Shown piece after piece: positions 59,641 to 64,000 of a stretch of DNA of 64,000 nt (within the stretch, counting starts at the first letter, position 1; every line of letters starts with the position of its first letter). This DNA is from Pseudomonas putida (lineage in GTDB: Bacteria > Pseudomonadota > Gammaproteobacteria > Pseudomonadales > Pseudomonadaceae), in assembly GCF_001941965.1 (NCBI RefSeq), contig NZ_MKZO01000079.1:124001-188000 (forward strand). Reading direction: 5' to 3'. A program made the translations under genes and the position numbers. The notes under the pieces are model-generated. The model saw nothing but the letters and a program-made list of their open reading frames with translations. It did no database searches and was not told where the DNA came from.

Positions 59641-61296
59641 ATGCGTGAGTACAGCGCGGCGGCACGTTCTTTCAACTACCAGCAGGCGGCCGGGGCAGCC
59701 CTGGCCGGCGACCTCGACGGGCTCAACGCCTGTGTCGAGTGCTGCGACCGGCATGCCGACGGCGAGGCCATCGCCCTGTACTGCGAAGGCCGTGACGGCC
59801 AGGGCGCCAGCTACCGTTTCAGTGAACTGCGCGAGCGTGCTGCGCGTTTTGCCAATGTCCTCAAGGCGCAAGGGGTCGGCCCCGGTGACCGGGTCGCCGG
59901 CCTGCTGCCGCGGACCGTCGAACTGCTGGTCACGGTGTTCGCCACCTGGCGTCTCGGTGCGGTCTACCAGCCACTGTTCACCGCCTTCGGGCCCAAGGCC
60001 ATCGAGCATCGCCTGCATGCCTCGGGGGCCAAGGTGGTAGTCACCGAGCCGAACAACCGGGCCAAGCTGGATGAGGTCGAGCAGTGTCCGACCATCGTCT
60101 GCGTGAATGCCGGCGCAAGCAGCGGTGACCTGGATTTCCACCGTGAATCGGGTCTTGCCGCCGCCGTCTGCGAGCCGCTGCTGTTGCCCGGCGATGCGCC
60201 CTTCCTGCTGATGTTCACCTCCGGCACCACCGGCCCGGCCAAGCCGCTGGAAGTGCCGCTGCGCGCCATCGTCGCCTTCCAGGGCTATATGCGCGACGCC
60301 ATCGACCTGCGCCCGGACGATGCTTTCTGGAACCTCGCCGACCCGGGCTGGGCCTACGGCCTGTACTACGCCGTGACCGGGCCGCTGTCCCTGGGCCATG
60401 CCACGACCTTTTTCGACGGGTCGTTCAGTGTCGAAAGCACCTGCCGGGTGATCGACAAGTACCGCATCACCAACCTGGCCGGATCGCCCACCGCCTATCG
60501 CATGCTGATCGCTGCCGGGCAGGCATTCTCCGCACCGATCAAGGGCCGCCTGCGGGTGGTCAGCAGCGCCGGCGAGCCGCTCAACCCGGAAGTGATCCGC
60601 TGGTTCCGCGATGAGCTGGAGGTGACCATCCACGACCATTACGGCCAGACCGAACTGGGCATGGTCCTGTGCAACCACCATGGTCTGGAGCACCCGGTGC
60701 ACCTGGGTTCCGCAGGTTACGCCATTCCCGGCCATCGCATCGTCGTGCTGGGCGAGCAGCACGAGGAGCTGCCTGCCGGCCAGCCGGGCATCCTCGCCGT
60801 GGACCGCGAGCAATCGCCGCTGTGCTGGTTCGGTGGCTATCACGGGCTGCCGACCAGATCCTTCGTCGGCAAGTACTACCTCAGTGGCGACACCGTCGAG
60901 CTGAACCCGGACGGCAGCATCAGCTTCGTCGGGCGCAGCGACGATGTAATCACTACCTCGGGCTACCGCGTCGGGCCCTTCGATGTGGAAAGCGCACTGA
61001 TCGAGCACCCGGCGGTGATCGAGGCGGCGGTGATCGGCAAGCCCGATCCGGAGCGCACCGAGCTGATCAAGGCCTTCGTGGTCCTCGGCGCCGGCCAGCA
61101 GGGCAGTGAAGAGCTGGCGGAAACCCTGCGCCAGCACGTGCGCAAGCGCCTGTATGCCCACGCCTACCCCCGTGAAATCGAATTCGTCAGCGAGCTGCCC
61201 AAGACCCCGAGCGGCAAGCTGCAGCGTTTCATCCTGCGCAACCAGGAAATCGCCCTTCAACAAGCGGCGCAAGAAGCCCACAAGGCCAGCGCCTGA
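59641..61296 (+). CDS. Acyl-CoA synthetase (AMP-binding family)
   Basis: 551 residues. GGGGAG lies 8 nt before the ATG. AMP-binding motif F-T-S-G-T-T-G-P-A-K-P from about residue 192. Later come H-D-H-Y-G-Q-T-E, the Y-Y-L-S-G-D-T hinge region and the catalytic Lys in P-K-T-P-S-G-K-L-Q-R. It activates a short- or medium-chain, possibly branched, acid to its CoA ester. First of at least four genes spaced by 8-12 nt, matching the order synthetase-SDR-thiolase-acyl-CoA dehydrogenase (fadDx-fadB2x-fadAx type) known in other pseudomonads. Confidence 0.9.
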   Translation: MREYSAAARSFNYQQAAGAALAGDLDGLNACVECCDRHADGEAIALYCEGRDGQGASYRFSELRERAARFANVLKAQGVGPGDRVAGLLPRTVELLVTVFATWRLGAVYQPLFTAFGPKAIEHRLHASGAKVVVTEPNNRAKLDEVEQCPTIVCVNAGASSGDLDFHRESGLAAAVCEPLLLPGDAPFLLMFTSGTTGPAKPLEVPLRAIVAFQGYMRDAIDLRPDDAFWNLADPGWAYGLYYAVTGPLSLGHATTFFDGSFSVESTCRVIDKYRITNLAGSPTAYRMLIAAGQAFSAPIKGRLRVVSSAGEPLNPEVIRWFRDELEVTIHDHYGQTELGMVLCNHHGLEHPVHLGSAGYAIPGHRIVVLGEQHEELPAGQPGILAVDREQSPLCWFGGYHGLPTRSFVGKYYLSGDTVELNPDGSISFVGRSDDVITTSGYRVGPFDVESALIEHPAVIEAAVIGKPDPERTELIKAFVVLGAGQQGSEELAETLRQHVRKRLYAHAYPREIEFVSELPKTPSGKLQRFILRNQEIALQQAAQEAHKASA

Positions 61297-61308
61297 GGAA
61301 AACCAAGC

Positions 61309-62076
61309 ATGCACATCGCCAATCACAACTTCATCGTCACCGGCGCAGCCTCCGGGCTGGGTGCCGCCACCGCAGAAATGCTCATCCAGGCCGGTGCCCG
61401 GGTGATGCTGGTGGATCTCAATGCCGAGGCCGTCGCGGCCAAGGCCGCCAGCCTCGGCGAGCAGGCCCGCCATGCCGTCGCCGATATCAGCCAGGAAGCA
61501 GCGGCCAAGGCCGCAGTGGACGCGGCCGTCGCCGCCTTCGGCAGCCTGCACGGCCTGGTCAACTGCGCCGGGATCGTCGGCGCCGAGAAAGTCCTGGGGC
61601 GTAACGGTCCCCACGGCCTGGACAGCTTCGCCCGGGTGATCAACGTCAACCTGATCGGCAGCTTCAACATGCTGCGCCTGGCGGCTGCGGCAATGGCCGA
61701 AGGGGCGGCCTCGGAGGAGGGCGAGCGCGGGGTGATCATCAATACCGCGTCCATCGCCGCCTTCGACGGCCAGATCGGCCAGGCCGCCTATGCCGCGTCC
61801 AAGGGCGCGATTGCCAGCCTGACCCTGCCCGCCGCCCGTGAACTGGCGCGCTTCGGCATCCGCGTGATGACCATCGCCCCGGGCATTTTCGAAACCCCGA
61901 TGATGGCCGGCATGACCGAGGAGGTCCGCGCTTCGCTGTCCGCCGGAGTGCCGTTCCCGCCACGCCTGGGCCGCCCGAGCGAATACGCCGCGCTGGCCCG
62001 CCACATCATCGAGAACAGCATGCTCAACGGCGAGACCATCCGTCTCGACGGCGCGCTGCGCATGGCTGCGAAATAA
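61309..62076 (+). CDS. Short-chain dehydrogenase, 3-hydroxy(-2-methyl)acyl-CoA dehydrogenase type
   Basis: 255 residues. NAD-binding T-G-A-A-S-G-L-G (11-18), catalytic Ser148, Tyr161 and Lys165 (Y-A-A-S-K). Sequence and context place it with type 2 hydroxyacyl-CoA dehydrogenases (HSD17B10-like). It would oxidise the 3-hydroxyacyl-CoA before thiolysis. Confidence 0.9.
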   Translation: MHIANHNFIVTGAASGLGAATAEMLIQAGARVMLVDLNAEAVAAKAASLGEQARHAVADISQEAAAKAAVDAAVAAFGSLHGLVNCAGIVGAEKVLGRNGPHGLDSFARVINVNLIGSFNMLRLAAAAMAEGAASEEGERGVIINTASIAAFDGQIGQAAYAASKGAIASLTLPAARELARFGIRVMTIAPGIFETPMMAGMTEEVRASLSAGVPFPPRLGRPSEYAALARHIIENSMLNGETIRLDGALRMAAK

Positions 62077-62086
62077 GGAGACGACC

Positions 62087-63274
62087 ATGAACCACGATCC
62101 GATCGTTATCGTCAGCGCCGTGCGCACCCCGATGGGCGGCCTGCAGGGCGACCTCAAGAGCCTGACCGCGCCACAACTGGGCGCTGCGGCGATCCGCGCT
62201 GCCGTCGAGCGCGCTGGCATCCAGCCCGGCAGTGTCGAGCAGGTGCTGTTCGGTTGCGTGCTGCCTGCCGGCCTCGGCCAGGCGCCGGCGCGCCAGGCAG
62301 CACTGGGCGCCGGCCTGGACAAAGGCACCACCTGCACGACCCTGAACAAGATGTGCGGCTCCGGCATGCAGGCGGCGATCATGGCCCATGACCTGCTGCT
62401 GGCCGGCAGTGCCGAGGTGGTCGTCGCGGGCGGCATGGAAAGCATGTCCAACGCCCCGTACCTGCTGGACAAGGCCCGTAGCGGCTACCGCATGGGGCAT
62501 GGAAAGATCATTGACCACATGTTCTTCGACGGTCTTGAAGACGCCTACGACAAGGGCCGCCTGATGGGCACCTTCGCCGAGGACTGCGCCCAGGCCAACG
62601 ACTTCAGCCGCCAGGCCCAGGACGACTTCGCCATCGCTTCCCTGACCCGCGCCCAGCAGGCGATCAAGGACGGCAGCTTCGCCGCCGAGATCGTTCCGGT
62701 CGAGGTGATGGTCGGCAAGGACAAGGTGCTGGTCCGCGACGACGAGCAACCGCCCAAGGCACGCCTGGACAAGATCCCGCAGCTCAAGCCGGCCTTCCGC
62801 GACGGCGGCACGGTGACCGCCGCCAACTCCAGCTCGATATCCGATGGCGCCGCGGCGCTGGTGCTGATGCGCCGCTCCCGTGCCGAGCAGCAGGGCCTCA
62901 AGCCACTGGCTGTGATCCACGGTCACGCGGCCTTCGCCGATACCCCGGCGCTGTTCCCCACCGCGCCGATCGGTGCCATCAAGCAACTGCTGGAGCGTAC
63001 CGGCTGGAGCCTCGGCGAGGTCGATCTGTTCGAGATCAACGAAGCCTTTGCCGTCGTCACCCTGGCGGCCATGAAAGCGCTGGAACTGCCCCACGACAAG
63101 GTCAACGTCCACGGTGGTGCCTGCGCCCTCGGCCACCCGATCGGCGCGTCTGGCGCGCGGATCCTGGTCACCCTGCTGTCCGCCCTGCGCCAGAAGAAGC
63201 TGCGCCGTGGCGTGGCGGCGATCTGCATTGGCGGTGGCGAGGCCACGGCCATGGCTGTCGAAATTCTGGACTGA
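62087..63274 (+). CDS. Acetyl-CoA acetyltransferase (thiolase)
   Basis: 395 residues, AAGGAG upstream. Active-site residues of the thiolase family: Cys90 (N-K-M-C-G-S-G-M), His350 (A-L-G-H-P-I-G-A-S-G-A-R) and Cys380 (C-I-G-G-G-E-A-T). It performs the last, thiolytic step of the pathway. Its stop is 8 nt before the next gene. Confidence 0.94.
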   Translation: MNHDPIVIVSAVRTPMGGLQGDLKSLTAPQLGAAAIRAAVERAGIQPGSVEQVLFGCVLPAGLGQAPARQAALGAGLDKGTTCTTLNKMCGSGMQAAIMAHDLLLAGSAEVVVAGGMESMSNAPYLLDKARSGYRMGHGKIIDHMFFDGLEDAYDKGRLMGTFAEDCAQANDFSRQAQDDFAIASLTRAQQAIKDGSFAAEIVPVEVMVGKDKVLVRDDEQPPKARLDKIPQLKPAFRDGGTVTAANSSSISDGAAALVLMRRSRAEQQGLKPLAVIHGHAAFADTPALFPTAPIGAIKQLLERTGWSLGEVDLFEINEAFAVVTLAAMKALELPHDKVNVHGGACALGHPIGASGARILVTLLSALRQKKLRRGVAAICIGGGEATAMAVEILD

Positions 63275-63282
63275 GGTGCAGC

Positions 63283-64000
63283 ATGCTGGTTAACGACGAG
63301 CAACAACAGATCGCCGATGCCGCCCGGCAGTTCGCCCAGGAGCGCCTGCGGCCGTTCGCCGAGGCCTGGAGCCGCGAGCATCGCTTCCCCAGGGAGGCCA
63401 TGGCCGAGATGGCCGACATGGGCTTCTTCGGCATGCTGGTGCCGGAGCAGTGGGGCGGTTGCGACACCGGCTACCTGGCCTATGCCATGGCCCTGGAGGA
63501 AGTGGCCGCCGGTGACGGCGCCTGTTCCACCATCATGAGCGTGCACAACTCGGTGGGCTGCGTGCCGATCCTCAAGTTCGGCAACGAGCAGCAGAAGGAG
63601 CAGTTCCTCACCCCGCTGGCGTCGGGCGCCATGCTCGGTGCCTTCGCCCTCACCGAACCCCAGGCGGGCTCCGACGCCAGCAGCCTGAAGACCCGCGCCC
63701 GCCGCGACGGCGAGCACTATGTGCTCAACGGCTGCAAGCAGTTCATCACCTCCGGCAGCAATGCCGGGCTGGTGATCGTGTTTGCCGTCACCGACCCGGC
63801 GGCGGGCAAGCGCGGTATCACCGCCTTCCTGGTGCCCACCGACAGTCCTGGCTACCAGGTGGCGCGGGTTGAGGACAAGCTTGGCCAGCACGCTTCGGAC
63901 ACCTGCCAGATCGTCTTCGATGAGGTGCGCGTGCCGCTGGCCAACCGCCTGGGCGAGGAGGGCGAGGGTTACAAGATCGCCCTGGCCAATCTGGAAGGCG
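63283..64000 (+). CDS. Acyl-CoA dehydrogenase, partial (runs off the window)
   Basis: The first 239 residues are present; the gene continues past 64000. ATG with GAGGTG close upstream. FAD/substrate motif A-L-T-E-P-Q-A-G-S-D-A-S (the typical T-E-P-x-A-G-S-D) and Y-V-L-N-G-C-K-Q-F-I-T-S-G are present. The catalytic Glu lies beyond the edge. It completes the beta-oxidation-type set with the three genes upstream. Confidence 0.93.
   Translation, partial: MLVNDEQQQIADAARQFAQERLRPFAEAWSREHRFPREAMAEMADMGFFGMLVPEQWGGCDTGYLAYAMALEEVAAGDGACSTIMSVHNSVGCVPILKFGNEQQKEQFLTPLASGAMLGAFALTEPQAGSDASSLKTRARRDGEHYVLNGCKQFITSGSNAGLVIVFAVTDPAAGKRGITAFLVPTDSPGYQVARVEDKLGQHASDTCQIVFDEVRVPLANRLGEEGEGYKIALANLEG

Noticed and set aside
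58903..62472. 1189-codon minus-strand frame spanning the fourth NEL gene, the acyl-CoA synthetase and the SDR
   Set aside because: It crosses three well-supported plus-strand genes and its translation matches no protein family.

Overview
The window is chromosomal DNA from a fluorescent Pseudomonas, most likely the P. fluorescens/protegens/putida assemblage. The evidence is the high GC content, a complete set of pyoverdine maturation and iron-recovery genes (pvdMNO and fpvGHJKCDEF), a PvdS-type promoter, and many REP/REPIN elements of the kind typical of these species. No rRNA, CRISPR array, prophage or IS transposase was found.

Left arm (1-14871). The end of one gene and two complete giant genes encode paralogous proteins of about 1,800 residues. 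Each has a toxin-like N-terminal region with a hydrophobic hairpin, two tandem leucine-rich-repeat (LRR) blocks, and a C-terminal NEL-type (IpaH/SspH-like) E3 ubiquitin ligase domain with a Cys-x-Asp active site. A fourth, shorter relative with one LRR block lies at 55054-59499. Next come an orphan betaine/choline-type binding protein and a two-gene unit: a six-repeat beta-propeller protein and a protein whose C-terminal half is a cytolethal distending toxin B-like (CdtB) nuclease. None of these predicted host-directed proteins has a Sec signal, and no type III secretion genes are in the window.

15076-28372. An isochorismatase-family hydrolase and a DUF1615 lipoprotein (apparently using a CTG start) are followed by two blocks read leftwards. 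fpvGHJK-fpvCDEF releases and imports iron from ferripyoverdine in the periplasm. pvdM-pvdN-pvdO matures pyoverdine in the periplasm and has a PvdS box upstream. A coiled-coil protein and the endopeptidase PbpG follow.

28640-41654. A tight operon encodes a haem-oxygenase-like diiron enzyme, an NPPY-type methyltransferase and a YbdK-type carboxylate-amine ligase. It looks like an uncharacterised small-molecule pathway. Housekeeping genes follow: an AroE-like dehydrogenase, YceH, SstT, an MFS pump, NhaR, TerC, small lipoproteins and a PuuB-like oxidoreductase.

41839-43232. Two identical tRNA-Val(GAC) genes lie in 123-bp direct repeats and bracket a leftward toxin-antitoxin-like pair (DUF4258 protein plus HTH protein). 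A palindrome overlaps the pair's promoter.

43494-54970. An amine or amino-acid catabolic operon (permease, FAD oxidoreductase, cupin, MmsA-type dehydrogenase) is followed by a PucR-type regulator, an FMN reductase, the 2-aminoethylphosphonate genes phnW-phnX with a divergent LysR regulator, and an AraC regulator.

Right end (55054-64000). After the fourth NEL gene comes a beta-oxidation-type operon (acyl-CoA synthetase, SDR, thiolase, acyl-CoA dehydrogenase) that runs off the edge.
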